Shown here piece after piece: positions 9,945-20,941 of a DNA stretch of 64,000 bases (positions are counted from its first letter, which is position 1; the number at the start of each line of letters is the position of its first letter). The notes under the pieces are model-generated. The model was not told the origin of the DNA. It ran no database searches and was given only the letters and a program-made list of their open reading frames with translations. The stretch is from Prorocentrum cordatum (taxonomy: Eukaryota > Sar > Dinophyceae > Prorocentrales > Prorocentraceae): NCBI GenBank assembly GCA_963575745.1, contig CAUYUJ010012514.1:57501-121500 (forward strand), given 5' to 3'. The translations under genes and the position numbers were made by a program.

Positions 9945-11601
9945 ATGGGCGACGCCGACCCCGTCGCCACCGCCTCATCGGCATGATCAACGAGCGGGTC
10001 AGGTTAATTTGGGCTCAGGCTTCAGCAGGGCTGAACATGGGCGCGGCCAAGCAATCGCAGGTTCGCGCCCTGGTGCAGACGATCTCCACGACGAACGACG
10101 TGACGTGCGCCGTGGCAACCGCCGTCACGGTGACCATTGGTGGAGGGCCATGGACCCCTAGGCTGAGCAGGTCACCGCGCTTGCGACGGCGCTGAGCGAC
10201 AGGGTCGAAGCTCGACGAGACGAAGGCCCACCCTCAGTTCATGGGCCAGGGGAGGTGGGATTACGCGTGCACCGCCGAGGACCCGCCAGTCCAGCCTAAC
10301 GAGGGGCAGGTCGAGATGATCGAGGCCGCGTTCCAGGGCATGCGCTGCAGGAAGTCCAGCAACCAGGTGGGGGACAAGCGCGCTGATCACCAGACGCAGC
10401 CTGGACCCCTGGCAGTGGCTCAGCCTTCAGCGTTCGGCCCGAGCGGCCAGCCACAGGATGCCGACTCCATGCAGGTGCTGATGATGACCACGCAGACCAT
10501 TTGCCAATCTATCAACGGTTCTGGTCAGCGAGCCATCGCCGGCGGCAGCGGGGCGGGCTCGTCGGGCCTGCGCGCGCTCAAGCCCCAGCTGAGGAGCCCC
10601 CCCCCCCCCAGCCAATGCAAAGCTGCTGAGCATGGATGCGACTCCGCCCATTGGCGGCGGCGGCGTGTCCAACGGTGACCCAACCCCCGCCTGGGGTGCG
10701 AGCTCGGCGGGCGACTCTCCTGCAGCGGCGGACCGGGCTCCCTCAGGGGCGGCCGCGGCAGCCGACGACGAGGCCGCCGCCTTGGAGGAGTCGATGAGGC
10801 GCGCTCCCCACGAGGCGAAGAGGGGGAGGAAGGCTGCGAAGGACGGCGCCGACGAGGCCCAGAGCGCGGCCACGAACACGGACAAGGGCTGCACGGGCAG
10901 GGCCAAGGCCAAGGGGGAGCCCAAGGCGAAGGCCAAGGGCAAGCCCAAGTCCAAGGCCGCGCCGTCCAACGGCGGGGGGGGGGGGGGTTGGGCGGCAGGC
11001 ACTATGCGACGTAATGTGTATAGCGCGCGCGTGCTCCCCCCAAGATTTCGCCCGCTCAACGGGCCCCCGAGAAGGCTTCATGAGGGGCACGAGGGGTGAT
11101 GAATCAGAGTCGGAGTCGCAACAGATGCCAGATTATACGACTGGACCCTGCCATGTGCATTCGTCTATGCACATGCTATGCCATATGAATGCAGGCAGGC
11201 AGAGAAGGAGGGGGGGGGAGAGAAAGAGGAGTTGGATGTGGATGAGGAGGATGAGGGCGAGGGGCAGGTTTACAGGGGCCCTCCAGGGCGTTGCGCGAGC
11301 ATGGTAGGAGGGGGCGGATGAGTGGGCATGAGGGGGGGAGGGGGCGAATGGGGCGGTCGCTCCTCGGGCCATGGGTTGGGCAGGTGCCGATGCGAAACCG
11401 CTCAAGCACAGCGTCGACTACAAGGCCTACCTGAGGCCGACCGATTGCAAAGGGAGGACCATCGGTGCATACGCGTCGCCCGCATACACCTCAGCCATCA
11501 CCCTTGCGAAGCACGTGGGTCGCTCTGTGGTGGATCAGAAGCGCATCGGCGGGGAGGCTTACCAGAAGGCCGCCCTTGTGTTTAAGAAACATGGGGCGTG
11601 A
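9945..11601 (+). pseudogene. SL-tagged retrogene, unknown Lys/Ala-rich protein
   Basis: Legible blocks are: MGDADPVATASS from ATG 9,945 (frame 0); INERVRLIWAQASAGLNMG in frame 2 to about 10,130; GRWDYACTAEDPPVQPNE and following in a frame open to 10,678; then an Ala/Lys/Pro-rich low-complexity region in frame 0 (10,632-10,990) with an AKAKGKPKSKA basic stretch; and a C-terminal block SVDYKAYLRPTDCKGRTIGA ending FKKHGA and a TGA at 11,599. Several frame changes fall at homopolymers (C run near 10,600, G run near 10,975). G-rich DNA at 11,200-11,370 looks inserted. No known domain is recognised. The SL relic upstream and the lack of visible introns suggest retroposition. Confidence 0.5.
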
Positions 11602-12039
11602 TGGTGCACGCCCCTCACTCTCCTACTGCGTCCTGCTGAACACCTCCCTATCTCTCTACCTCCCCTCGCTCCCGAATGACACCCTCGCGAAGCATGTGGG
11701 GCGCATGGCATAGTTAGCTTTCACGGTACACGCGGGGTCAGCATGAGGGGCGCTTGCCAGGCTCGCTGTACGCACCGTTTGCCATGCGGAGAATTCGTGG
11801 TTGAGCTATGCTCAACAGTTCGTGAAACTATGATTGGGCACGCACGGGCAATCCTCGGGGTTGCGGTCGGCTCCTCTGGGAACCTGTTCAGGGGGAGGTG
11901 GTCGTCCATCTCGGGACGTCATTCGGTGCTCGGGACCCAAGAGGACCCCGAACGGGGTCTCGCAACATACGTGAAACTCTCCAAGCCCTTGAGGGCTTCC
12001 CGCGTTTCTCGTGGCCCCTGAAACGGCACCGATGCGAAC
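11602..12039. other. Intergenic, no gene recognised
   Basis: The only structure is a short echo of the preceding C-terminal coding block: the segment around 11,683-11,707 (CTCGCGAAGCATGTGGGGCGC) resembles 11,503-11,525. Confidence 0.4.
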
Positions 12040-12048
12040 CAGGGCCCA

Positions 12049-12219
12049 CGCCCCCCAACCTCCATCCCCTTACACCCTGCCCTTAACCCTGAACCATACC
12101 CCCTAACCCCATATACCCCTAACCACTAACCTTATCCCCAACCAACGCCTTACACTGAAGTTTAACCCCTACCCCATGCGGTCCCCCTGATGTTCAATCA
12201 TCATTCTAACCCCTACCCT
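12049..12219. repeat. Degenerate CCCTAAC-like C-rich tract
   Basis: Irregular repeats of CCCCTAACC, CCCTTAACCC and CCTACCCTAA resemble telomere-type C-strand DNA but are too variable to be a functional array. Confidence 0.5.
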
Positions 12220-12225
12220 AACGAC

Positions 12226-12373
12226 GAAGCGGCCAACACTTCAGGCATCGGATGGTCCTCTGCAGCCAGAGCCCGATGGGCCAATGGAATCAACATAGAC
12301 GAAGCTGTCAACGTTTTAGGTATCGGATGACCCTCTCAGCCAGAGCCCGATGGGCCATTGTAATCAACATATG
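12226..12373. repeat. 75-bp tandem repeat, two units
   Basis: The unit beginning GAAGC at 12,226 recurs at 12,301, sharing the stretches GGCATCGGATG/GGTATCGGATG, CCAGAGCCCGATGGGCCA and AATCAACATA. Confidence 0.9.
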
Positions 12374-12522
12374 GCGGGATACTGGAGTCAAGGCGCGACG
12401 AACGTGACCTTGCAGGGGGGGGCGTATCCGAGCCCTACCCTGACCCACTGGGCGGCGAGAGGGGGCATGGCCAAGTAATGAAGAGGATGTAGGGGATTGG
12501 TCTTTAGAATGGGGGGGGAGGG

Positions 12523-12543
12523 TCCGTAGCCATTATGGCTCAG
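12523..12543 (+). other. Near-exact relic of the dinoflagellate spliced leader
   Basis: TCCGTAGCCATT, then A in place of T, then TGGCTCA and G reproduces all but two positions of DinoSL (one substitution and one missing A). It is followed by CCATTCTAG, whose first bases match the start of a second truncated SL. No coding segment is legible in the 200 bp downstream before a G/C homopolymer. Confidence 0.85.
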
Positions 12544-12728
12544 CCATTCTAGATCGCGTTGTTCTGTCGACCCCTCAGACACATGCAACAGTTCGTATAC
12601 GCTGTTCTTGGTGCGTGTTGCATCTCTGCAGCGTCTTCCATATCAATGACTTCCCTTCCACCTGCGCCGAAACGGTGCAAAGTGAGAGCGGGCCAAGAGG
12701 GTTCCAGGACTGCATTTTTGAGCCTCCG

Positions 12729-12774
12729 GGGGGGGGGGGGGGGGGAAGAATCCCCCCCCCCCCCCCCCCCCCCC
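12729..12774. repeat. G-run/C-run inverted pair
   Basis: About 17 G, the spacer AAGAAT and more than 20 C lie back to back. A similar pair is at about 6,840-6,903, and both flank members of the same dispersed repeat family. Confidence 0.9.
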
Positions 12775-12799
12775 CCACACACTTATTCTTTAGCCATGA

Positions 12800-13290
12800 A
12801 GAACACAAGGCGCCCCCGAGAGGCCTCCCAGAACTCCCCCAAAGAGCCCCGAGAGGGCTCCAATACCCTCCAAAAGAGACCCAAGAGGGCTCCAAGAAGG
12901 CCCCAAGAGGACCCCAAGGGCGCCCCAAGAAGGCCCTAAGAGGACCTCAGGAGAGCCCCAAGAAAGAGCCCCAGGAGGCCCCAAGAGGGGCCAAAGAGAA
13001 TCCCAAGAGGGCCCCAAGATGCCTCCAAGTTTCGGAACGCACGCGAGTTTAATATACAAATCAGTGCAACAGCCATCACGAGTTATCGAAATACCCCTCA
13101 CCTCACATCGAAGCACCATCGTAATGTGCACACATTTCCATCTTAAGCTTCAATGCGGGAAGCTATGTGTGATGCTTGTGTATCGAAGACGGCTGCGCGA
13201 CTGCATGCGTTCTGCCGCCCCTGATTCACCAACTCCCCTGCTGATCGTTTCTGGATGGTGGGGATACGCGAAGCGTCAAGAATTCCCCCC
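12800..13290. repeat. Dispersed repeat, copy 2
   Basis: A CCAAGAGGGCCCC-type array (12,810-13,018) is followed by the same unique tail as at 6,350-6,590, including CGGAACGCACGC, CAGTGCAACAGCCATCACGA, CGAAATACCCCTCACCTC and GGCTGCGCGACTGCATGCGT. About 36 bp are inserted after GTTCTG relative to copy 1 before the sequences realign at GGTGGGGATACGCGAAGCGTC. Confidence 0.85.
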
Positions 13291-13789
13291 CCTCTTCGTC
13301 CTCCCCCTTCTCCTCCGAGGGGGGTGGGGCAAATTTGGAGGGACCCCCCCCCCCCGACCAACCAGCAAAGGATAATGCACTTGGACACCGACAGCAAGCA
13401 GCAGAGGCAGCATATGGAAACGGTGGCAGCAAAACACTGCCACGCTCCCCCTCCTCCCCCTCCTCCCCCTCCCCGCCGCTCCCGTGCACCTGGCCCGCCC
13501 CCTCTCTGCTCCTGCCTCTCCTCCTAGCTTTTGTTTGTGGGCAAGAGAGAAACATGTCGGATGGTATCCGAGTTGGCCCACTTAGGGTAACCATTCGGTC
13601 TCACTTAGCCTGGTTAGCTTAACCACTTACCAACCGACATCCAGGGACAACCCACAACATACGAAGCGGGATCCGTTGATATCCCCATAAACAGGTTACC
13701 CCATATAAGATAGGAGAATCACATGCACATGCATGTCGCCCAACCGCTTAGCAAACGCAGCGGCCATCGCAGAAGGCGCGGGGGCCCGA
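13291..13789. other. Intergenic, low-complexity patches only
   Basis: C-rich and CCTCC-rich patches (13,280-13,520) and unremarkable sequence to 13,780. No gene is seen. Confidence 0.4.
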
Positions 13790-14750
13790 GAAGAATGGGG
13801 GGAACACGGGGGCAACGGCAGAGGAACGCAGGGGAGGAGCGGGGGGAGGGCGCACGGTCGGAATCAGGCCAGGGGGGCCCGGGGAAGGCGGGGGGCACGG
13901 AGGCAAGAGGAGGGAGGCGCAGGGGAGGAGCGGGGGGAGGGCGCATGGTCGGAATAAAGGGAGGGGGGCCCGGGGAGGACGGCGGGGGCGCGGAAGGGAG
14001 GAACGGGAGGGCGCGCGGTCGGAATAAGGGGAGGGGAGCCCGGGGACGGCGGTGGGAGCACGGAGGAGCAGGCGCGGGAGTCCGGGGAGCGTGGGGGGAG
14101 CACGGGTGCAAGGGGAGAGGGGTGCAGGGGAGGAGCGGGAGGAGGGGCGCACGGTCGGAATAAAGGGGAGGGGGGGCTCGGGAAAGGCGGGCGGGGCGCG
14201 GGGGAGAAGGCGTGGAAGCTAGGGGAGCGTGGGGGGAGCACGGAACGAAGGGAACGGGGCGAATGGGAGGAGCAGGGGGGCAGGTGCACGGTTGGAATAA
14301 GGAGAGGGGGGGTCGGGGACGGCGGGGGAAGCACGGGGGAGAAGGGCGCGGGGGCGCGGGGAGGGTGCGAGGAGGACGGGGGCAAGAGGAGGGAGGCGCA
14401 GGGGAGAGCGGGGGGGGGAGGGGGCGCACGGTCGGAATAAGGAGTGGGGTGGGGGCTCGGGGACGGCGGGGGGGGCACGACGGAGGAGAAGGCGCGGGGG
14501 CCGGGGAGCGTGGAGGGAGCACCGGGGCAAGGAGAGAGGGGCGCAGGGGAGGAACGGCGGGGGGGCGCACGGTCGGAATAAGGGGAGGGGGGCCAAGGGA
14601 GAGCGGGGGAAACACGGGGGAGAGGGGCGCGGGGGCGCGGGGAGGGTGGGAGGAGGACTTGGGCAAGAGGAGGGAGGCGCAGGGGGGTGAGCGGGGGGAG
14701 GAGAGGGGGGGGGCGCACGGTCGGAATAAGGAGTGTGGGGGGGGCTCGGG
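13790..14750. repeat. G-rich minisatellite block with conserved island (copy 2)
   Basis: The filler and island are the same as at 1-2,205. The island near GCGCACGGTCGGAATAAGG occurs about nine times: 13,850, 13,941, 14,011, 14,147, 14,285, 14,424, 14,565, 14,713 and, after the CCAGCAC array, 15,462. The recurring combination of the two satellites shows that the blocks share a composite origin. Confidence 0.9.
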
Positions 14751-15465
14751 GACCACCAGCAGAACCGCCAGCACGACGACCAGCACAACCACCAGCACGG
14801 CCACGAGAACGACCAGCACAACTAGCAGCACGACCACCACCAGCACAACCACCAGCACAACCACTACCAACCACCACCACGACCACCAGCAGAACCACCA
14901 GCACGACGACCTGCACAACCACCAGCACGACCACCAGCACAACCAGCCACCAGCACGGCAACCAGCACCTCCGCAAGCACGACCACCAGCACAACCACCA
15001 ACACGACCACCAGCACGACCAGCCACCAGCACGGCCACCAGCACCTCCGCAAGCACGACCACCAGCACAACCACCAGCACGACCACCAGCACAACCACCA
15101 GCACAACCACCAGCACAACCACCAGCAGGACCACCAGCACGACCACCAGCACGACCACCCAGCACGATCACCCAGCACCACCAATCACCAGTACGACAAC
15201 CAGCACAACCACCAGCACGACCACCAGCACAACCACCAGCACAACCACTACCAGCGACCAGCACATCCACCAGCACGACGACCAGCACAACCACCAGCAC
15301 GACCACCAGCACGAACAGCCACCAGCACGGCCACCAGCACCTCCACAAGCACGACCACCAGCACAACCACCAGCACGACCACCAGTACAACCACCAGCAC
15401 AACCACCAGCACAACCACCAACAGGACCACGAGCACGACCACCAGCAGAACCACCAGCAGGGCGC
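14751..15465. repeat. CCAGCACAACCA/CCAGCACGACCA minisatellite
   Basis: A long array of 12-15 bp units lies immediately 3' of the G-rich block. It contains a longer period of about 300 bp marked by CAGCCACCAGCACGGC and ACCTCCGCAAGCACGACC. The array closes with the G-rich block's island at 15,462-15,480. Confidence 0.9.
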
Positions 15466-15480
15466 ACGGTCGAAATAAAG

Positions 15481-16907
15481 CAATGCGAGATCGCACCGGT
15501 AGGTATGATGATGAGAGGCTGGTTAGTGGCCCCGCTTGATGTGTGCCTTTGCCTGCTGGGAACTGTTGGGTACAACCGTTCCATTGTTTTGCTGGGGTTG
15601 TTTTGGGCGGCTTGCACATGGGGTGCGACCGAGGCACAGCGGACTCGCTTGAGCACCAGACTCGAACGGGGCGTTCCTTTGTTTTTCGGGGTGCATGAAA
15701 AGCTTCCCGCCGCCATTTTGGGGTGACCTCCCGCGCCCGCTTCAAACGAACTCTATCCACACGGCCTTGCCTCGCGTATAGAAAAAGTGCCACATCCCAT
15801 CCGGATCCTTGCTTTTTAGTTCGCGGGCCCGTCGCACCCGATTTCCGAGAGCTTGTTCGGTTCAGTTGCGCGGGGGGGGGGGGGGGCACGATCTTGTTCT
15901 CGGGCTCGGGTGGGGCAGCGCTCGTCCTACTCCGCTCTTTCTCTTGCTCGCGCTGCCGCGTCCCGGAAAGGGAGGCGCCGACGGATGGACTCTGGCTCTC
16001 CTCGTCCTCGGCCTCTTCCTCGTGAGGGCTTGGCATCGCTCGGACGTGTGCATTTTTCCTTCGGCGAGGACCATCGAGGAGCATCCTTGATCATTTGGCG
16101 AAACAACCACGCACGAAACCGAAAAAAACACAGGGAATGGACGTCCGAGCGATGGCCAAAAGGGTGTACCGCTGCGTTTGACATGCCCCAGGCTTTCGCA
16201 GCGGACAGCAACGGGACGGCCTACATTGTACATCGCGCGTGTGAGATGTCATCGGGGTCCCTTTCGTCAAGTGGGATAGTTCCTGGCAGTGGCGGCGTCG
16301 GGGGCTCAATTTGGGGTACGATGGGGTTTGGTATGGAAACATTGGACGGTAACCAACATCTTTGCATTTTGAACTGGATTCGTTGTTGGAAGGCTTTCCT
16401 GGCGTCCCAACCCATGCCGACGGTGCGTTTTGGTCCGCAACGTGGCTCCCCAGCGGTGCTTGGAGCATTTTCCTGAACCTGTTTCCCATCCTGGGCCGTT
16501 TTTGTTAATGGTCCCAGGGATCCTGGCAAGGCCCCCCGACCAACAAAAACGCGACATTGTTTATAACTGTTCCGCCGCGCTTTTGTTCCCAACGATCTGG
16601 GGCATTGTTCCGCTCAGGACGGGAAGTCTTGACCCGTTTCTGGGGGACCAGCTGGGCCTTGGGACCGCGTGTCCTGAGTTGTTGCTTTCCGGCGTGGGCC
16701 CCCGGAATGCCAGCCGGCAATCAGATCCATGCAGTTTCTCCATTGCGTTGGCGGTCGAGGTTCGAGACCGACGGGCGGCGGCGGCATGCGGAGGGAGGCC
16801 GCGCGGGGGTCGGTGGGGCGGCCGCAGCGAGGTGCCGAAGAACCACCCGCAGCGCCGGCAGTTCGAGGCGACGCGGCCCCGCCCTGCCAGGGCTCGGGGG
16901 TCGAGAG
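15481..16907. other. Intergenic, no gene recognised
   Basis: Mostly non-repetitive sequence with one G run (15,870-15,886). Frames are open over parts of it on both strands, but none shows a domain, a consistent start or protein-like composition. Confidence 0.4.
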
Positions 16908-17101
16908 TTAAGTCGGGCCTGTCCCCCTACAGGGTGATTTTCGACGAAAAATAAAACATGCTCACAAATAATCCCAAAATAGTCTAAACATAGTCTGGGA
17001 ACTATTTTTTTAGCATTTTGTTGTTGCAATTTTGGTGCATTTCGAAGGTATGTTTTATTTTTCGTCGAAAATCCCCCTGTAGGGGGACAGGCCCGACTTA
17101 A
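16908..17101. mobile_element. TTAA-flanked MITE, copy 1 (best preserved)
   Basis: The 186-bp element at 16,912-17,097 has terminal inverted repeats of about 47 bp with a single mismatch, beginning GTCGGGCCTGTCCCCCTACA, and is flanked on both sides by TTAA (16,908-16,911 and 17,098-17,101). The inside is AT-rich and has no coding capacity. TTAA target duplication is the hallmark of piggyBac-type transposition, so this is probably a non-autonomous derivative of such an element. No transposase is present in the window. Confidence 0.85.
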
Positions 17102-17194
17102 GTCGAGGGCCTCCGTGTTTCTCTCGGCGGCAGGCGAGGGACAATCCGGGGGATGTGACGGGATGAGGAATGCAGGGCTGGACCTAGACGCTGT

Positions 17195-17342
17195 CCCTGA
17201 CCTTCCAGGAGGGCTAAATAATAGCACGCGACTTAAAAACCTATCCCAGAACTATTATATGTCTTGGTTTTAAGCGATTTCGTTTCGTTGTTTAGGTTTT
17301 TAGGCCTCCCGTGCTAAAAAATAGCTCTCTGGAAGGTCAGGG
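17195..17342. mobile_element. Short TIR element (about 148 bp)
   Basis: The left end CCCTGACCTTCCAG (17,195) is inverted at the right end (CTGGAAGGTCAGGG, ending 17,342). Complementarity continues imperfectly for about 50 bp, including AATAGCACG and TTAAAAACCTA. The ends differ from the TTAA family. No clear target duplication is visible. It lies about 90 bp from MITE copy 1. Confidence 0.65.
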
Positions 17343-18358
17343 GTGTTGCTGGACTTCGGCTGTGCTTCCGTTTTTCGTTTTGGCAGGGAGGTACAGGTAG
17401 AGCAGAACGAAAGACAGAACAACAACAAAACGAAACACGACGTTTAGGTCCTGCCCTGGAGAAATGGGAGGGGGGAAGGGGGGCGGATGCGCGAGGAAGG
17501 GGAGGAAACCTGACTGGGGAGCAGAGGGCCGGAGGAAGATTGGAGGGACACTGGGGGGGCGGGGGCGCGGGGAGGAGGCAGGCAGAAGGACGGTGAAGTC
17601 GGCGGCGAGCCTGGGGGCGGAAGTGAGAAGCGCCGGGCCTTTTTTCAGAAGGCTCGGCAGCCTGCCGACCTTCTGTTCTCCTTCTCTCACTTCCCCCCCT
17701 CGCTCGACGTCGAGTTTCTCTCCTCCTTCATCTCCCTCCTCCCCCAATGGTTCCCCAACGCTTTCCCAGACCTCCGACGACTTGAGCGAGTCAAGGCGGA
17801 GGTTCTTTGTCGTTTTCTACTAGTGTCGGCGCTCGCCAGGATCGGGACCAGCAGAAACGCTGGTCCTGGGGAAAGGGTCGGCATATCGGGGACCCCACAC
17901 TTACGCAATGAAGGCATCGTCAGTTCTGAACGGCATCGTAAATCCAAATCGCCAATGTTGTATTTTCGTCCGTGCTTTCTGGCTTTCGGTGATCGGCGGT
18001 TGGGGTCGGCCCACTCTGCTCCCCGGATTTAGTGCGATACGCACGTTGCGTTCTTTTGGCGACGCGCTCTGCGATTCAAAACCGTCGAGCCGAAGTCGAG
18101 CCACTGCTACGTTGCGTCGCCCAGCCCGTAGAGTGGGGGCCCACGCCAAGAAACACCCCGCTTGCCTCCAGGGTGCCCTGAGTTTCTTGGGTTTCGATGG
18201 TTTTGCGATGGAGAGCGCGACGTTTCCCCACGCCAGAAATCCGTAGACGTCCTGGGGTCTCAGGGTTGGGTTTCTTGCGGAAGGTTTCTTGCGGACTGGC
18301 CCCCAGTGTAGGGTTCGGATGTCTCGGGTCGACCCATAAGAGGGTCCAGCGACAAGGA
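17343..18358. other. Intergenic, no gene recognised
   Basis: G-rich sequence (17,460-17,620), a CT-rich stretch (17,670-17,760) and non-repetitive DNA. No gene is recognised. Confidence 0.35.
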
Positions 18359-18543
18359 GGTGGTGCAATAGATTTGGTGCAATAGATTTGTGAGGTTGCA
18401 ATACATCTGGCGTGTGCAGTACATTCCAGGGCGCAAATGTGTTGTTGTATTTTCCCGTGCAGCAGTTTTTTGCAATACGATACAGAACAATTCTCCAGCG
18501 CAGTACGTGTGCAATGCACTTGCCCCAAATCTATTGCACCACC
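18359..18543. mobile_element. Foldback/MITE-like element with 19-bp perfect TIRs
   Basis: GGTGGTGCAATAGATTTGG at 18,359-18,377 is exactly inverted at 18,525-18,543. Inside the left arm the motif GGTGCAATAGATTTG is duplicated in tandem. The interior (147 bp) is rich in GCAATAC/GCAGTAC variants and has no frame of interest. Confidence 0.75.
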
Positions 18544-18972
18544 CTCTTGCAGCTGGGCCCCTTTTTGGGCCACCCACAGTGTCGCCACCTGCCCTCCCCG
18601 GGGAATGGGCTTCTCGCCCCGGGTGGTGTCTGGACGGCCCCGCCGCCAGGCGAGGGCCCGCAGAGGCCGAGATCGGCGAGGGCATGCTTCCTTGGCTCTG
18701 GGGAACAAGCGCCACGTCGGGCGCGCCCCTCTACGGGAGGACTACTCAAGACATGATCAAACACATAGTTTGGGGACGAATTTTGGACTACCTCTTGACC
18801 TGTTCGACCCGGCCGCACACGCTCGTGGTGTTCGGATTTATCGCTGCGGCATGCGCGGGGCACCAGGGCGCGGCGCACAGCCCGCGCGAGAGGTGAACGC
18901 AACGGGGGGCGGCAAGCGCACGCGCGGGGATGGGCTGCCGCGAGCGCGACGTGGGAGCGATCCTCATTTTCA

Positions 18973-19125
18973 GTCGGGCCCGTCCCTCTACAGGAGGCGT
19001 GTTTCAAAAATAGGTTGAAACATCGTCAGGGGACGATTTTTCTGGTATGTTTGGCAATGTGTCATTACTTCTTGAACATGTTTGCTTTTTCGTCTAAGAT
19101 CCGCCCGTGGGGGGACGTGCCCGAC
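18973..19125. mobile_element. TTAA-type MITE, copy 2 (diverged, 153 bp)
   Basis: The ends GTCGGGCCCGTCCCTCTACA and the inverted CCCGTGGGGGGACGTGCCCGAC are recognisable versions of the family termini. The interior is shorter and the flanks no longer read TTAA, so it is an old copy. Confidence 0.6.
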
Positions 19126-19933
19126 CTGATCCGTCTTGGTTTATGCCGATGTCGGCGACCATGCTCTGCAACCGAGGTTGGGCCAGACGGGGCTCGCTCA
19201 GTACCTTGAGTTGCCCGTCGCTGTTCATCATCTCATCATTTCCCTTGGCCGCGTCGGCGTTCCTGTGGCCACGCTTCGACGGCACGGCGAGGCGAGGCGA
19301 GGCGGAGGTCAGACATTTCTGTGGGCCTCTTGTCGCCGTCGTGGGTTTTTCTCGGACCTCGCTCGTGGGAGCTGGGCGCCCTCCCGGGGCGACCCGTGTC
19401 GCCCAACCCCGGATGCGTTCCGCACTCGTCTCGTGTCCTATCCGACTCCTCCTCCTGTTCCTCTTCCTCCTCCTCCTCCTCCACAGCCCCTTTCCCCCTC
19501 CGAGGACTCGAACGCGCGGCCGCATGGCATTGCGCGCGGGACGTGCGCGTGCGAATTCCCAGGCGCACTTGCGCACGGCGGGCATCCTCGCTGGAATCAT
19601 AGCCGAGCGCGGGAAAGACGCGCGGCCTCGCGCGCACGGTGCTCTCGCCCAGACTGGAAAGGCCATGTGCGTCGAGGGCCCTGACACGCAAAGCACCGTC
19701 GTCCGCCCGCGCGCGTCCTCCAAAAGCGCTGGTCGGGGCCGCGGGGCCGTCCAAAAAACTTTCGCGGGCAGGCATCTGCCAAGAGTACCCCCCGCAACCA
19801 CTGCCGCACTCCTGGGCCGATTTCTCTGCCAATTTCTTCCACTCGGAATCCGGTGGAAAACAAGCGGCGGCCGTGCCTGGGGGCGCTCGCGGGGCCGGCT
19901 GGCGGGCGGATTCGCGCCCCTCTGGGCCGGCCC
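19126..19933. other. Intergenic, no gene recognised
   Basis: GC-rich sequence open in several frames on both strands, with a TCC-rich patch at 19,445-19,500. The competing frames overlap fully and none has a recognisable motif. Confidence 0.35.
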
Positions 19934-20085
19934 CACAGACACAATTAATCGTCGATTCCCAATGAAAATATGGGAAAATGTGGGAAGTGTGGGGGGGGGG
20001 GGGGAGACAGAAACTTTTGAAATATGGGAAAATATGCGGAATCTTTTTATTTGTATGTATTTATTTGTGTGTCCCTGGCCCCTTC
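19934..20085. repeat. CAGACACAATTAATCG dispersed repeat, copy 1
   Basis: It begins at CACAGACACAATTAATCGTC, continues through repeated AATATGGGAAA motifs and a T-rich segment (TTATTTGTATGTATTTATTT), and ends at GTGTGTCCCTGGCCCCTTC. Relatives are at 29,119-29,270, 29,293-29,418 and 29,906-30,064. Confidence 0.8.
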
Positions 20086-20350
20086 ATATGTGCGGGTAGC
20101 CTCGCAAGGGAGGTCGCCCCATCGCATTCGCGCCCAAAAAGGGCGGCTGCGGGGGGAAGGCGGACGGGGGAGGGCAGGGAGGGGGAAAATGAAAGAGTGG
20201 AGAGGAGAAGGCAGAAGGGAGGCCCCCTCGCCCCCCTCCCTTCCTCCGTCGTCGTCCCTCCGTGCGTTCACCTTCTGCGCTGCCAGCCCAATGTTCCCCG
20301 CCCCGCCCCCTGTTTTCTTCTGCTATCCACCCCCTTCTGCGGGGCAAGCG

Positions 20351-20548
20351 TTATGTCGGGCGTGTCCCCCTACAGGGGGATTTTCGACGAAACAAATACA
20401 TACTCCAAAAATACACCAAAAAAGGTCAAAAAGTACAAACCACCAAAAAATAGTCCCCAAACGATGTTTTGACTATTTGTGGATTATGTTTGGGGTAGAT
20501 TTTATCTTTCGTCGAACATCCCCCTGTAGGGGGACAGGCCCGACTTAA
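20351..20548. mobile_element. TTAA-type MITE, copy 3
   Basis: The 190-bp element at 20,355-20,544 has the family TIRs (GTCGGGCGTGTCCCCCTACA inward). The left flank is TTAT and the right flank TTAA. It is preceded by a leader, CCTTCTGCGGGGCAAGCG, that also precedes copy 4 and recurs at 20,818, so copies 3 and 4 probably spread as part of a local tandem duplication. Confidence 0.8.
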
Positions 20549-20597
20549 CCCTCCACCCGTTTTGTTCCGCTATTCAGCCCCTTCTGCGGGGCAAGCG

Positions 20598-20784
20598 TTA
20601 CGTCGGGCGTGTCCCCCCCATACAGAGGGGTTTTCGACGAAAAATAAAAAAAAAACACCAAACATGTCAAAAGTAAAACCATACATTGTCCTCATACGAT
20701 GTTTGGATTGTGTTTGGATTATTTTTGGGGTATCTTTAATTTTTCGTCGTAAATCCCCCTGCCAGGGGGACATGCCCGACTTTA
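20598..20784. mobile_element. TTAA-type MITE, copy 4
   Basis: The 179-bp element at 20,602-20,780 has family TIRs, left flank TTAC and right flank TTTAA. Same leader as copy 3. Confidence 0.75.
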
Positions 20785-20941
20785 ACCCTCCCCCCGTTTT
20801 CTTCCGCTGTCCACCCCCCTTCTGCGGGGCAAGCGGCGGCCCGTGTGCTCGCGACGGGTTCGCCTGGCGCTTGGCGGCGCGAGGCGGCCTTCGCGAGCAA
20901 AGGGGGCCGCGCGGCTGGTCAAGGGCGTGGGCGGCCTAACC

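Noticed and set aside
12049-12219. Interstitial telomere
   Set aside because: The CCCTAAC-like units are too irregular and do not match a uniform telomeric repeat.
13719-15726. Frames of 479-539 codons over the second satellite block
   Set aside because: Same reason as the first block; the composition follows the satellite unit exactly.
16750-16775. GGTTCGAGACC, a tRNA B-box-like string
   Set aside because: The flanking bases do not form a T-arm stem and no cloverleaf or A-box fits upstream.
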